A stretch of DNA of 64,000 bases. Source: Gemmobacter sp034519525 (lineage in GTDB: Bacteria; Pseudomonadota; Alphaproteobacteria; Rhodobacterales; Rhodobacteraceae). Position 1 is the stretch's first letter, and each line of letters opens with the position of its first letter. Position numbers and translations under genes: made by a program. A model generated the notes under the pieces. That model was given only the letters and a program-made list of their open reading frames with translations. It did no database searches and was not told the DNA's origin. Below, piece after piece: positions 1 to 9,208 of this stretch. The stretch is taken from the NCBI GenBank assembly GCA_034519525.1, contig JAXHOJ010000046.1, positions 62,001 to 126,000 on the forward strand, given 5' to 3'.

Positions 1-83
1 TATTCGATTCGGTGGAAGATGATCTGACGATGCACGGCCTCGTTCTCATCCACCGCCACAACAAGGAACTGGAAACCGCATGA
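1..83 (+). CDS. coaX: Type III pantothenate kinase, 3' end only (probable)
   Basis: Only the last 26 codons are in the window, so this call is tentative. The reading frame ends with a DDLTMHGLVLIHRHN stretch, which resembles the usual C-terminus of CoaX (DLTxxGLxxIxxRN). CoaX phosphorylates pantothenate in the first step of coenzyme A synthesis. Its stop codon overlaps the start of the RNase J gene in an ATGA, so the two genes are probably translationally coupled; the coaX-rnj order is usual in Rhodobacterales. The upstream part lies outside the window. Confidence 0.6.
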   Translation, partial: FDSVEDDLTMHGLVLIHRHNKELETA

Positions 84-1756
84 GCACCAACCGCCTGATC
101 TATCTGCCCCTTGGCGGCGCCGGCGAGATCGGCATGAACGCCTATGTCTATGGTTATGGGCCGGAAGATCGGGAACGGCTGATCGTCGTGGATCTGGGCG
201 TGACCTTCGGGGATATGGAATCCTCGCCCGGGATCGACCTCATCATGGCGGATATGCGTTGGCTGGTCGAACGGGCTGACCGGATCGAGGCGATCTTCAT
301 CACCCATGCCCATGAAGACCATATCGGCGCGCTGGGGCATCTGTGGCCCATGCTGCAGAAGCGGGTCTATGCCCGCCGCTTTACCGCCGCCATCGGCCGT
401 CTGAAATTTGAAGAGCAGGGCCATCCGCTGGAAATGATCCAGACGGTGGAACCGCGCCCTGCCGTGATCGAGGCGGGGCCGTTCAAGGTGCAATTCGTGC
501 CTGTGGCCCATTCGATCCCTGAAAGTTCGGCCCTGGTGATCGACACGCCGGCAGGGCGGATCGTTCATTCCGGGGATTTCAAGCTGGATGCCTCGCCCAT
601 CGTGGGCGAGCCCTGGTCCGAGGAAACCTTCCGCCAGATCGCGGCGGAACGCCCGGTCAAGGTGCTGATGTGTGACAGCACGAACGTCTTTACCCCGCAT
701 CCGGGCCGGTCTGAGGCCACTTTGGCCGATCCGATCCACGGGCTGATCGCCAATGCCGGCGGCATGGTTGTGGCAACCACTTTCGCCTCGAATGTGGCGC
801 GGCTGAAAACCCTGGCCGAGGCCGGGCGCGCGGCAGGCCGCACCGTCTGCCTTCTGGGGCGGGCGATGCAGCGCATGGTCAAGGTGGCGGGGGAAACCGG
901 CGTGCTGACCGGCTTCCCGCCCACCGTGCCGGTGGAGCAGGCGGCCGAGATTTCGCGGCAGAACCTGATGCTGATCGTCACCGGCAGCCAGGGCGAACGC
1001 CGCGCCGCCACCGCGCAGCTGAGCCGGGGCAAATATCTGGGGATGGAGATGAAAGAGGGCGACATGTTCCTGTTTTCATCCAAAACCATTCCGGGCAACG
1101 AACGCGGTGTGCTGCGCATCTGGAATGCGCTGTCGGAAATGGGCGTGGATGTGGTGGATGATACCAATGGCCGCTACCATGTCTCGGGCCATGCCAACCG
1201 CCCGGATCTGGAAAAGATGCACGAGGTTCTGCAGCCCAAGATCCTGATCCCGATGCATGGCGAACACCGCCATCTGCGCGAACATGCCAAACTGGGCGCG
1301 GCGCGTGGCATTGCCACCGAAGTTGCGACCAACGGCATGATGATTGATCTGACCGGCGATGTGCCCGAAGTGGCCGAATATATCGACACCGGAAGGGTTT
1401 ATCTGGATGGGTCCACGCTGATCGGGGCGATGGATGGTGTGGTGCGCGACCGTATCCGCATGGCGCTGAACGGCCATGCCGTGGCGACCGTCATCCTGGA
1501 TGAACAGGACGAGCCGCTGGGCGAAGCCTGGGTGGAGCTGATGGGGCTGCCCACTGCCGGCAAACGCGGCACCGCCCTGGCCGAGATGATGGAGGCGGGG
1601 GTGAACGATCTGCTGGCCACCGCCCCGGTCAAGGTGCTGCGCGATGATGACAAGCTGGAAGAGGCCATCCGCCGCGTGCTGCGTCAGGTGGCGATCGAGG
1701 AAATCGGCAAGAAGCCGGAAACCACGATCATCGTCTCGCGGCTGATCGAGGAATAA
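80..1756 (+). CDS. rnj: Ribonuclease J (metallo-beta-lactamase fold)
   Basis: This encodes a 558-residue RNase J, a cytoplasmic metal-dependent endo/5'-exoribonuclease involved in rRNA maturation and mRNA turnover. The N-terminal metallo-beta-lactamase domain carries the zinc motif HAHEDH at residues 76-81. A beta-CASP region follows, with a VTGSQGE motif and a GHANRPDLEKM segment, and the C-terminal domain starts around residue 440. Length fits the family. The ATG overlaps the stop of the upstream probable coaX in an ATGA. The gene ends four bases before a convergent gene and no terminator lies between them. Family identity is secure; subtype and substrates are not visible from sequence. Confidence 0.95.
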   Translation: MSTNRLIYLPLGGAGEIGMNAYVYGYGPEDRERLIVVDLGVTFGDMESSPGIDLIMADMRWLVERADRIEAIFITHAHEDHIGALGHLWPMLQKRVYARRFTAAIGRLKFEEQGHPLEMIQTVEPRPAVIEAGPFKVQFVPVAHSIPESSALVIDTPAGRIVHSGDFKLDASPIVGEPWSEETFRQIAAERPVKVLMCDSTNVFTPHPGRSEATLADPIHGLIANAGGMVVATTFASNVARLKTLAEAGRAAGRTVCLLGRAMQRMVKVAGETGVLTGFPPTVPVEQAAEISRQNLMLIVTGSQGERRAATAQLSRGKYLGMEMKEGDMFLFSSKTIPGNERGVLRIWNALSEMGVDVVDDTNGRYHVSGHANRPDLEKMHEVLQPKILIPMHGEHRHLREHAKLGAARGIATEVATNGMMIDLTGDVPEVAEYIDTGRVYLDGSTLIGAMDGVVRDRIRMALNGHAVATVILDEQDEPLGEAWVELMGLPTAGKRGTALAEMMEAGVNDLLATAPVKVLRDDDKLEEAIRRVLRQVAIEEIGKKPETTIIVSRLIEE

Positions 1757-1759
1757 GGA

Positions 1760-3331
1760 TCAGGGCGTGGCGGCTGCCGCCACGCCCTGTTTTGGCAGCG
1801 TCCAGACCTTGCCCGCCGCCAGTGTCTGCCAGTCGCCCGCGTGGCCATCGGGCCAGATCACCCGTACCTCTGCGCTACTGGCTGCGCCCAGCCCAAAGTG
1901 ATGCGGCACCATCTGCCCCGAGGCATGGCCGCCGCCCAGCGTGATCTCGCGCCGTTGCATCCCGGCCTCTGTCCGCAGTTCCACCCAGCCATTCACTGCA
2001 TGGCGGTTGGGCGCGGGCTGTTCCGGGGCAATGGCGATCCAGTTGCCGGGGGCATCACTGCCCAGATTGCGCCAGATCTCCGACGGTGCATTGCGGTTCA
2101 CCGCCACGATATCCAGCCAGCCATCACCGTTCAGATCCACCACCGCCCCGCCGCGGGCAGGCTGCATCGAGGCGACGCCCGCCTTGTCACCCACCTCGGC
2201 AAAGCTGCCATCGGCGCGCTGCAGCAGCAGGTTGTTGGGGTCATCCATCGCGAAATCCGGCATGGCCGAAACATTGCCCTTGGCGATGAACAGATCGGCG
2301 CGGGTATCGTTGTTCACATCCTCGAACTGCACATGCCAGGCGGTTGAGGGCCGCACATCGCCCCCGGTGTAGGGCCGCTGCGCATGGGCCCCCAGGGCAA
2401 AGGCGATATCGGCATAACGGGGCAGCACCGGCCCTTCGCCGGGGGGCTGCAATTTCTGCAGCTTGTTATCGGCCATCGAGGTCAGGAAAAACTCGGGGTA
2501 GCCATCGGCGTCAAGATCGCGCGAGGCGATGCCCATCCCCCAGATGCGCAGCCTTTGCCAGCCTTCGGCTTCGGTATACAGGCGCGGCGGGGTGCCCGGC
2601 TCCAGATGCCACAGCTGTTCCTGCCCGCCCTTGTAATATTCGCGGTCATTCGACACGCGCAGGGCGGGGCGGCCACTGGCGTTCCAGTCGGTGAACAGCA
2701 GCGACAGGGCACAGAAGCTGGGTGTCAGAGGCAGCGGCGGGGCATAGCTTGCGCCCGCAGGCCGATGCAGCCAGTTGTCGGTGCAGCTGCCCCAGGGAAA
2801 GGCATCCTGCATCCGGTCGATGTAATTGCCGATGGCCAGCGTGGGCAGGCTTTGGCCCGGCTCCCATGTGGCGGCAAAGGCGGTGGACCAGCCATCGCCG
2901 CCTTCGAACCCCAGCGCCTCGTTCGCGCGTTCGAAGCGGCAATTGCCGAGGCCGCGCATCAGCAGGTTTTCCCCCACGCGCAGAATGGCCAGATCGGTGA
3001 TCCCGTCATCGTCAAAATCCAGCGGCCAGATGCCGGAGGCGCCAGTGCCCTCGATCCCGCTATCGACGCGGGCAAAGCGCAGCGCGCCGCCCTTTGCGCT
3101 GTCATTGCGCCACAGCGTGCTGTCCGAGGTGCCGCCGGTAAAGGCCAGATCGGGTTGGCCGTCGCCCGAACAATCGAAGGCCGCGACACCGCCGCCCACC
3201 ATGAATTCCCACTCGCCGGTAAAGCTGTGCGCCAGCCCCGAAGTTTCGGTTTCGGCAGCAAAGCGCGGCACGGCGGGTTCATCGGCCAGCGCGGGGGTGG
3301 CCATGACGGTCAGCGCAAGGACCAGCCTCAT
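1760..3331 (-). CDS. Secreted FG-GAP/VCBS repeat protein, CRTAC1 family with ASPIC/UnbV domain
   Basis: The 523-residue product begins with a signal peptide (cleavage near ALA-DE, residue 16), so it is exported. Several calcium-binding-like loops of the FG-GAP/VCBS type follow, for example DCSGDGQPDLAF, DLDADGYPEFFL, DVNNDTRADLF and DLNGDGWLDIVAV, consistent with a beta-propeller. The last ~90 residues match the ASPIC/UnbV domain pattern (GGGHASGQMVPHHFGLG, then VRVIWPDG). The start ATG overlaps the stop of the upstream haloperoxidase-like gene in an ATGA, so the two are co-translated. Its function is not established. The pairing suggests an extracytoplasmic partner or substrate-recognition protein for the haloperoxidase, which is an inference. 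Confidence 0.85.
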   Translation of the reverse strand: MRLVLALTVMATPALADEPAVPRFAAETETSGLAHSFTGEWEFMVGGGVAAFDCSGDGQPDLAFTGGTSDSTLWRNDSAKGGALRFARVDSGIEGTGASGIWPLDFDDDGITDLAILRVGENLLMRGLGNCRFERANEALGFEGGDGWSTAFAATWEPGQSLPTLAIGNYIDRMQDAFPWGSCTDNWLHRPAGASYAPPLPLTPSFCALSLLFTDWNASGRPALRVSNDREYYKGGQEQLWHLEPGTPPRLYTEAEGWQRLRIWGMGIASRDLDADGYPEFFLTSMADNKLQKLQPPGEGPVLPRYADIAFALGAHAQRPYTGGDVRPSTAWHVQFEDVNNDTRADLFIAKGNVSAMPDFAMDDPNNLLLQRADGSFAEVGDKAGVASMQPARGGAVVDLNGDGWLDIVAVNRNAPSEIWRNLGSDAPGNWIAIAPEQPAPNRHAVNGWVELRTEAGMQRREITLGGGHASGQMVPHHFGLGAASSAEVRVIWPDGHAGDWQTLAAGKVWTLPKQGVAAAATP

Positions 3332-4629
3332 TCCAGTGTCTCCAGCCGGTTGGCATGGGTGGCGATGCAGGCGCCCTGCGCCAGCCCGCGGTCGATGGCG
3401 GCGCGGAAATGGATGCCGCCGTAAAGCCGCGAGATCGCCGCCTCTTCCGCCGCTGCGGCAAAGCTGGTGAAATGGCGCACAGGCAGACCATCCGCCGCGT
3501 GGGTGGCATCGTCAAAGCTGTGGTTTTCCCCAAACAGCGCCGTCAGAATACCGGCGGCCGCCCCCGATTGCGTGCTATGGCCCGAGGGATATTCGGGGAA
3601 GGGTGGGGTAATCAGGATGGGTTGCCAGCCCGGGTCGATCACACGCCGGATATAGGTGACAGGGCGCACCAGATCGTATTCGAATTTCGTATGCCAGCAG
3701 CCGATGAACGCATCCGCGATGCCGATGCCCAGCCGCGCCAGCGCATCGGCCCGGCGCTCCGCAGGCCAATCTGCGCGGTCCATTTCATCCAGCAGGATGG
3801 AAACCCAATGGCCGGGCGGGGTGGGTGACAGCATCGGATCATCCGACCAGAACCGCGCGATCAGCTTTTGTTCGTCTGTCAGACTGCGCGAGGTGTCATA
3901 AACCTCCTGCGCCTCGGTGCGGAAGGCGGAACCCGCTTCCTCGCTATAGGCTGGGGGCGGCGGCAGCGGGCAGGCATTGCCCACCGGCATGGCAAAGGGG
4001 CGGTTCTGGCCCCAGGCCGGCAGAAGCGGTGCCTGCTGCTGCACGATGGTCGAGGTGGGCACCCAGAATTCCGGGCCGGATTTCGGCAGGTATTCCATGG
4101 GAAAGCCCATGTTTTCCACCAAAGCACCGCCATCGCCCTGCGACCATTCGATGATATGTGCCGCCACGGCGGCCCCATGCGCCAGGCTGCGCGCTGCCAC
4201 CTCGGGCGGCAGATCCGCGGCAAGCCTTGCGGCGGTCTTGTCCGTCATCGCCTGCATGGCGCGCTGGCCGGTGGGGCCGGTATTGCCAAAGAAATACTGC
4301 ACCGATGCTGCCATGGCGCCGTGCATCGCCAAAGCCGGGTCGATATCCGCCGGGGCGGTGGGGGGCGGCATATCCAGCCCGTTCAACTGGCCTGACAGGC
4401 TGCGCCCGCCCGACAGGCCCGCCACCACCTCCCATGCGGTGACGCCGACATAGCCAAAGGCCCGGCTGGCCACGGGCGGCGAATAGGTCGGGGTATGGCG
4501 CACCAGTTCCAGCACCAGCCGGTGCCATGTCGTCAGCACTTCGGCTCCATCTGCGTCCCGGTTCTGGGCCTGCACGGGCCAGCCCGCACCGGCGATCACC
4601 AGACAGAGGATGGCAAGAAGGTAACGCAT
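3328..4629 (-). CDS. Vanadium-dependent haloperoxidase / PAP2-family secreted protein
   Basis: The 433-residue protein (start chosen at the ATG 7 bases after a GGGG Shine-Dalgarno, just before MRYLL) has a signal peptide ending in VQAQ. The three vanadate/phosphate-binding blocks of the haloperoxidase/PAP2 superfamily are present: K315 with RP at 322-323 (K-x6-RP), PSGH at 348-351, and SR at 400-401 followed by H407 and D413. It is therefore a plausible periplasmic or secreted haloperoxidase or acid phosphatase; the sequence does not decide which. A longer reading from 4662 would put eleven residues before the signal peptide and is less likely. It overlaps the downstream CRTAC1-like gene by four bases. 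Confidence 0.83.
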   Translation of the reverse strand: MRYLLAILCLVIAGAGWPVQAQNRDADGAEVLTTWHRLVLELVRHTPTYSPPVASRAFGYVGVTAWEVVAGLSGGRSLSGQLNGLDMPPPTAPADIDPALAMHGAMAASVQYFFGNTGPTGQRAMQAMTDKTAARLAADLPPEVAARSLAHGAAVAAHIIEWSQGDGGALVENMGFPMEYLPKSGPEFWVPTSTIVQQQAPLLPAWGQNRPFAMPVGNACPLPPPPAYSEEAGSAFRTEAQEVYDTSRSLTDEQKLIARFWSDDPMLSPTPPGHWVSILLDEMDRADWPAERRADALARLGIGIADAFIGCWHTKFEYDLVRPVTYIRRVIDPGWQPILITPPFPEYPSGHSTQSGAAAGILTALFGENHSFDDATHAADGLPVRHFTSFAAAAEEAAISRLYGGIHFRAAIDRGLAQGACIATHANRLETLE

Positions 4630-4721
4630 GGACATGCCCCTGCTGATTGCGCTAACGGCCATGATTGCCGTCAGAACAGGCAGAGGTCAAACACCCTGTG
4701 CGGAAATCCCTGGAAAAACTG

Positions 4722-5138
4722 CTAGCCGATCCGCGCCAGCGCGGGCTTCGGCGCGGCGCAGAACATCTCATAGACCATGCCGATGGCGGTGGCCACCTTG
4801 GGGTCCTGGATCGAGTAATACATCACCTTGCCCTCGCGCCGGCAACCCACCAGCCCCTCCAGCCGCAGCCGGGCCAGTTGCTGGCTGACCGCTGCCTGCC
4901 GCGAGGACAGCAGGTTTTCCAGCTCTGTCACCGATTTTTCGCCGGACTGCAGGTGACACAGGATCATCAGCCGCCCCTCATGCGCCAGCGCTTTCAGAAA
5001 ACCGGCCGCCGCCGTGGCCTGCACCATCATGTCTTCGGCCGAAAGCGTGGTGCAAGGCTCTGGCTCATCCTCTGTCAGAAGGGCAGGCTTTGTCTGCTTG
5101 GGGGTCATTCTGTCTGCTGTCATCACCGGTGCAATCAA
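4722..5138 (-). CDS. ArsR-family regulator, SqrR/BigR-like persulfide sensor candidate
   Basis: The 138-residue protein is a winged-helix ArsR/SmtB repressor with the recognition region SSRQAAVSQQLARLRLEGLV and the following wing GKVMYYSI. Cysteines lie at residues 29, 61 (ILCHL) and 127 (EMFC), with one more at 99. The first three match the C9/C41/C107 pattern remembered for Rhodobacter capsulatus SqrR with a constant offset of 20. That suggests a sulfide/persulfide sensor with a 20-residue N-terminal extension or an upstream mis-start. No sulfide gene (sqr, rhodanese, YeeE) is adjacent, so its target is unknown. The start is uncertain: ATGs at residues 6 and 11 are alternatives. Confidence 0.8.
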   Translation of the reverse strand: MIAPVMTADRMTPKQTKPALLTEDEPEPCTTLSAEDMMVQATAAAGFLKALAHEGRLMILCHLQSGEKSVTELENLLSSRQAAVSQQLARLRLEGLVGCRREGKVMYYSIQDPKVATAIGMVYEMFCAAPKPALARIG

Positions 5139-5223
5139 AAAGGGGGCGCATCACGGGCAGCACCATCTGGGAAGGGATACATCTGAATATAAAGGTAACA
5201 GGGGCCGTTTTCAAATGCCGCCT

Positions 5224-5724
5224 TCAGCCACCATGGACAAAGCCGCCATAGGCGCCCTGGCTGAACACCAACGGCGCCCCGTCGCGCAGCGCAAGCCGGG
5301 TGACACGCCCGAGGATGATCAGATGATCGCCGCCATCATGGGTGGCGTGCTGGCGGCAATCAGATCGTGCCAGCGCTTCGGGCAAGACCGGTACGCCTTC
5401 TGGCGTGACATCATGCTCCAGCCCGTCAAACCCCGTGCCACGCCGCGAAAACCGCGCGATCAGATCGAACTGCTCCAGCCCCAGGATATGGATGCTGTAA
5501 TCCTGCGCCGCCGCAAATGCCGCAAACCGGCTGGACGCCCGCGCCGGAGACCACAAGACCAGAGGCGGGTCCAGCGATACGGAGGCAAAGCTGTTGGCCA
5601 CAAACCCCATCGGGCCCGTGGCATCTGCGATTGTAACCAGCGTGATGCCGGTGGCAAACCGGCCCAGTGCATCCCGGAAATCACGCTCTGCCACGGCATC
5701 GGCCATTCTGATGGTATCCTTCAT
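5224..5724 (-). CDS. Flavin reductase family protein (FMN-binding split barrel)
   Basis: The 166-residue product from the ATG at 5724 (Shine-Dalgarno GAAAGG upstream) has the flavin-reductase-like pattern RDALGRFATGITLVT, then a flavin-binding FVANSFASVSLDPPLVL stretch, a G-x-EHDV region and the late GDHLIILGRV motif. Such proteins reduce FMN/FAD with NAD(P)H, often to feed a monooxygenase; no oxygenase lies nearby, so the partner is unknown. An N-terminal extension to 5838 lacks family similarity and was rejected. It is transcribed away from the PHP gene that starts 190 bases to the right. Confidence 0.87.
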   Translation of the reverse strand: MKDTIRMADAVAERDFRDALGRFATGITLVTIADATGPMGFVANSFASVSLDPPLVLWSPARASSRFAAFAAAQDYSIHILGLEQFDLIARFSRRGTGFDGLEHDVTPEGVPVLPEALARSDCRQHATHDGGDHLIILGRVTRLALRDGAPLVFSQGAYGGFVHGG

Positions 5725-5914
5725 GATGCGCCTTTCCCGTGCAGGTCTGCGGCACTTTGTCCTGCGTGGGGATATAGCGTCATTTCCGCCAAGTCGAGCC
5801 TGCCAGCTCTGCACATCTGGCCAAACCTGCCCGGCCACCGACAGCCGAGGTCGCCTGCTGACATTCCGCCGTCATGCGGATGGGCTAGCCCTGAGACAAA
5901 CCGAGGAGACCGCC

Positions 5915-6841
5915 ATGACCCAGCGCCTGTCCGCCTTCACCGCCCCCGGCCGCTTCTGGCGCGGCAATCTGCATACCCATTCCAACATCTCGGACGGGGT
6001 GCTGCCCCCCGCAGAGGTCTGCCGCCGCTATCGTGCCGAAGGGTATGATTTTCTGGCGCTGACAGATCATTTCGTGGGGCTTTATGGCTATCCGGTGGTG
6101 GATACCCGGCCGTTCCGGGCCGAAGGCTTCACCACCCTCCTGGGCGCGGAACTGCACTCCGGCCCGATGGCCAATGGCGAGCTGTGGCATATTCTGGCGG
6201 TGGGCCTGCCCGAAGATTTCGCCCGCCCGCAGGCGCCGGATTTCGGCGTTTATCCCGATATGGAATCCGGCCCCGACATCGCCGCCCGGGCCGTGGCAGC
6301 CGGGGCTTTCGTGGCCATCGCGCATCCGCAATGGTCTGGCCTGACGCTGGCCGATGCGCGCAGCATTACCGCGGCCCATGCGGTTGAGATCTACAACCAC
6401 GGCTGTGCCACCGGCTGCGACAGACCGGATGGGTTCGCCATTGCCGATCTGTTGCTGACAGAAGGCCGCGCGCTGACCGTGATCGCCACCGATGATGCGC
6501 ATTTCAGCGAACCCGATCATTTCGGCGGCTGGGTCATGGTGAAATCACCGGCCAATACGCCCGATGCCCTGCTGGCCGCGCTGAAGGCCGGGGAGTTCTA
6601 TTCCAGCCAGGGGCCGGAACTGCGGGATGTGGTGATCGAAGATGACCGGGTCATCATCGAAAGTTCTGCAGTGGTTGCCGCCATGGTGCAGGGCGCGGGC
6701 ACGGCGGCCAAGGCAGTGCATGGGCACAGCATGACCCGGTGTGAAATCCCGCTGGCCCGGTTCGACAATTCGGCCTGGCTGCGGGTTACGGTGGTGGATG
6801 CCGCCGGGCGGCGCGCCTGGTCCAACCCGGTGTTCCGCTGA
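5915..6841 (+). CDS. PHP-domain phosphoesterase
   Basis: The 308-residue protein starts at an ATG behind a strong GAGGAGA site. It has a PHP fold: the metal motif HTHSN (HxH) near residue 20, then TDHF near residue 49, AELHSG, AIAHPQW and a late DDAH motif. These residues normally bind two or three metals for phosphoester hydrolysis. It most resembles CehA/McbA-type PHP proteins, and the substrate cannot be told. It stands alone on the plus strand between two minus-strand genes and its stop abuts the end of the convergent PAS gene. A longer upstream frame exists but adds no recognisable domain. Confidence 0.85.
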   Translation: MTQRLSAFTAPGRFWRGNLHTHSNISDGVLPPAEVCRRYRAEGYDFLALTDHFVGLYGYPVVDTRPFRAEGFTTLLGAELHSGPMANGELWHILAVGLPEDFARPQAPDFGVYPDMESGPDIAARAVAAGAFVAIAHPQWSGLTLADARSITAAHAVEIYNHGCATGCDRPDGFAIADLLLTEGRALTVIATDDAHFSEPDHFGGWVMVKSPANTPDALLAALKAGEFYSSQGPELRDVVIEDDRVIIESSAVVAAMVQGAGTAAKAVHGHSMTRCEIPLARFDNSAWLRVTVVDAAGRRAWSNPVFR

Positions 6842-7477
6842 TTACCGCCCCAGATCGACCAGCCGCAGATAGGGCCGTGCCTTTGCCGTTTCCTTGACGG
6901 CAAAGACATCGGGCTGATTGCTGTCACAGGGCGGGCCGCCGATCCGCTCGCTGCGATGGCCGCGCAGCGACAGGCGGCGCGGCGCCTTGCCCACCTCGCC
7001 CGACAGGGCCAGACAGCCCATCACCGCGCGGCCCCGGTGGGCACATTCGGCCAGCGGCAGCAGGATCATGCGCCCGATGATCGGGGGCCGCCCGATGCCG
7101 GTTTCGCAATCCAGCTGCAGATCGACGATGGCCCGCGCGTCGAACACCTGCGCCAGCAAAGGCCCGAAAGCCGCCCGCGCCGGCGGATCGAACATGGCCG
7201 AAAGCGGCATCCCCCGCGCCTCCATCCCCAGAAGATCGGTGAAATTCTGCCCGGCGATGCGGATCCGCCCGGATTGCGGCGCGATCTGTTCAACCAGAAA
7301 CGCCCCTGACAAGGCGCCCCGGATGCCACGCGGGTTGATCTCGGCCCGGCTGGGCAGGGCCGCCCCATCGCGCAAGGATTCCCAATAGCCGCGCATTTCG
7401 GCAATCATGATCTGCAGATCCATCCGGCGCTGCGCCTGTGCTGCACCGCCGTCGCCGCCAAACCAGCCATGCCGCAT
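6842..7477 (-). CDS. PAS-domain protein of the Rhodobacterales type
   Basis: The start is the ATG at 7477 behind AAGGAGGA, giving 211 residues. Residues ~18-170 resemble a single PAS domain protein found widely in Rhodobacterales: IMIAEMRGYWESLRDG, then FLVEQIAPQSGRIRIAG, then GMEARGMPLSAMFD. No output domain (HTH, kinase, GGDEF) is visible, so it may be a small sensor or partner protein. The C-terminus ends PYLRLVDLG, also typical of that group. The gene is transcribed divergently from yicC, with ~200 bp between them. The role is unknown. Confidence 0.72.
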   Translation of the reverse strand: MRHGWFGGDGGAAQAQRRMDLQIMIAEMRGYWESLRDGAALPSRAEINPRGIRGALSGAFLVEQIAPQSGRIRIAGQNFTDLLGMEARGMPLSAMFDPPARAAFGPLLAQVFDARAIVDLQLDCETGIGRPPIIGRMILLPLAECAHRGRAVMGCLALSGEVGKAPRRLSLRGHRSERIGGPPCDSNQPDVFAVKETAKARPYLRLVDLGR

Positions 7478-7673
7478 CGCATCCTCCTTGCCCGCGCCCG
7501 GCACCGCCCGATTGCCATATGGCCGCCGATCGGCCAATCTCGCCCGGCCGGGCGGTTCTGCGGGGGCTGCCAGAATTGATTACCTATCTGTTAATCTACA
7601 CCGGATTCCGCCATGTCTGCGCAGAATCTTTACGAATGGTAAATTCCGCCGATCCGATGAAGGGGCACAAGCC

Positions 7674-8570
7674 ATGACGATTTCAATGACAGGCTTCGCG
7701 GCGCGCAAGGGGCAGGGGGCCGGGCTGACATGGGCCTGGGATATCCGTTCGGTCAATGGCAAGGGGCTGGATCTGCGGCTGCGCGTGCCCGACTGGATCG
7801 ACGGGCTGGAACTGGCGCTGCGGGCCGAGCTGCAGCGCGCCCTGTCGCGCGGCAATGTCAGCCTGTCGTTGAAGGTCAGCCGCGAGGCGGGCGAGAGTGG
7901 CGATGCCCTGCGCATCAACCAGGCCACCCTGCGCGCCGTTCTGGGGGCCATTGCCACCGTGAGCAGCGCGGCCAGCGAAACGGCGGTGGCGCTGGCGGCC
8001 CCCAGCCCGATGGAGGTTCTGGGCTTTCGCGGCGTGCTGGACAGCGGCTGGGCCGATGAGGATACCGCACCGTTCCGCGCCGCCATTCTGGCCGACCTGC
8101 CGCCACTGCTGGCCGATTTCGCCGCCATGCGCGCCGCCGAAGGCGCGGCCCTGGCCGCCGTGATCGCCGCCCAGCTGGACCGGATCGACGATCTGCGCGC
8201 CCAGGCCAGTGCCGCCACCGAGGCGAGGCGCGCCAGCCAGGCCGAAACCCTGCGCGCCCAGCTGGCCCGGCTGCTGGATCACAGCGATGGCGCCGATCCG
8301 CAGCGCGTGGCGCAGGAACTGGCGCTGATCGCGGTGAAAACCGATGTCACGGAAGAGCTGGACCGCCTTGCCGCCCATGTCGGCGCGGCGCGTGCGCTGC
8401 TGGACGAAACCGGCCCGGTGGGCCGCAAGTTCGATTTCCTGATGCAGGAATTCATGCGCGAGGCCAATACGCTCTGTTCCAAATCGCAGGATCTGGCGCT
8501 GACCCGGATCGGGCTTGACCTCAAGACGGTGATCGACCAGATGCGGGAACAGGTTCAGAACGTGGAATGA
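7674..8570 (+). CDS. yicC: YicC/YloC family endoribonuclease
   Basis: The 298-residue protein starts MTISMTGFA, the hallmark YicC N-terminus. Its C-terminal half contains the KFDFLMQEFMREANTLCSKS motif of the YicC C-terminal domain (DUF1732). YicC proteins are endoribonucleases acting on small RNAs and mRNA in bacteria. Its stop overlaps the guanylate kinase start in an ATGA, a pairing (yicC-gmk) that is common. The start was chosen because upstream in-frame codons lack similarity and a GAAGGGG site precedes this ATG. Confidence 0.93.
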   Translation: MTISMTGFAARKGQGAGLTWAWDIRSVNGKGLDLRLRVPDWIDGLELALRAELQRALSRGNVSLSLKVSREAGESGDALRINQATLRAVLGAIATVSSAASETAVALAAPSPMEVLGFRGVLDSGWADEDTAPFRAAILADLPPLLADFAAMRAAEGAALAAVIAAQLDRIDDLRAQASAATEARRASQAETLRAQLARLLDHSDGADPQRVAQELALIAVKTDVTEELDRLAAHVGAARALLDETGPVGRKFDFLMQEFMREANTLCSKSQDLALTRIGLDLKTVIDQMREQVQNVE

Positions 8571-9208
8571 AAATGACGCGCAAGGGTTTGCTGCTTATCC
8601 TGTCTTCGCCCTCCGGGGCGGGAAAATCGACGCTGGCCCGGCGGCTGATGAACTGGGACGATACGCTGCGCTTTTCGGTTTCGGCCACCACCCGCGCGCC
8701 GCGTCCGGGCGAACAGGATGGCCGCGAATATTACTTCAAGACCCGCGCCGAATTTGAAACCCTCGCCGCTGCCGGTGAAATGCTGGAACATGCCGAGGTC
8801 TTCGGCAATCTTTACGGCTCGCCCAAGGGGCCGGTGCAGCAGGCCATGGCCGAAGGCCGCGATACGCTGTTCGACATCGACTGGCAGGGTGGCCAGCAGA
8901 TCCGCAATTCCAGCCTGGGCCGCGATGTGGTGTCGATCTTCGTTCTGCCGCCCAGCATTGCCGAGCTGGACAGCCGGCTGCGTGGCCGCGCCCAGGACAG
9001 CGAAGAGGTGATCGCGGGCCGCATGGCAAAAAGCCGCGATGAAATCAGCCATTGGGCGGAATATGATTATGTCATCGTCAACCACGACATTGATCAGGCC
9101 TTTGAGGAGCTGGTGACGATCCTGAAGGCCGAACGTATGCGCCGCGACCGCCAGCCCGGGCTGGCTGATTTCGTCCGCGGCCTGAACCGGGAGTTTGAGG
9201 CAAGATGA
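8567..9208 (+). CDS. gmk: Guanylate kinase
   Basis: The 213-residue enzyme converts GMP to GDP with ATP in purine nucleotide metabolism. The P-loop SSPSGAGKS lies at residues 13-21 and the GMP-binding region TTRAPRPGEQDGREYYF follows, both diagnostic. Length is normal. It sits in the middle of a tightly packed operon and overlaps both its neighbours, yicC and the gamma carbonic anhydrase gene, by four bases. Confidence 0.97.
   Translation: MKMTRKGLLLILSSPSGAGKSTLARRLMNWDDTLRFSVSATTRAPRPGEQDGREYYFKTRAEFETLAAAGEMLEHAEVFGNLYGSPKGPVQQAMAEGRDTLFDIDWQGGQQIRNSSLGRDVVSIFVLPPSIAELDSRLRGRAQDSEEVIAGRMAKSRDEISHWAEYDYVIVNHDIDQAFEELVTILKAERMRRDRQPGLADFVRGLNREFEAR

Noticed and set aside
5139..5223. A SqrR-type ATTC-N8-GAAT operator next to the ArsR gene
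   Set aside because: ATTC is present on the minus strand but no GAAT follows at the needed spacing.
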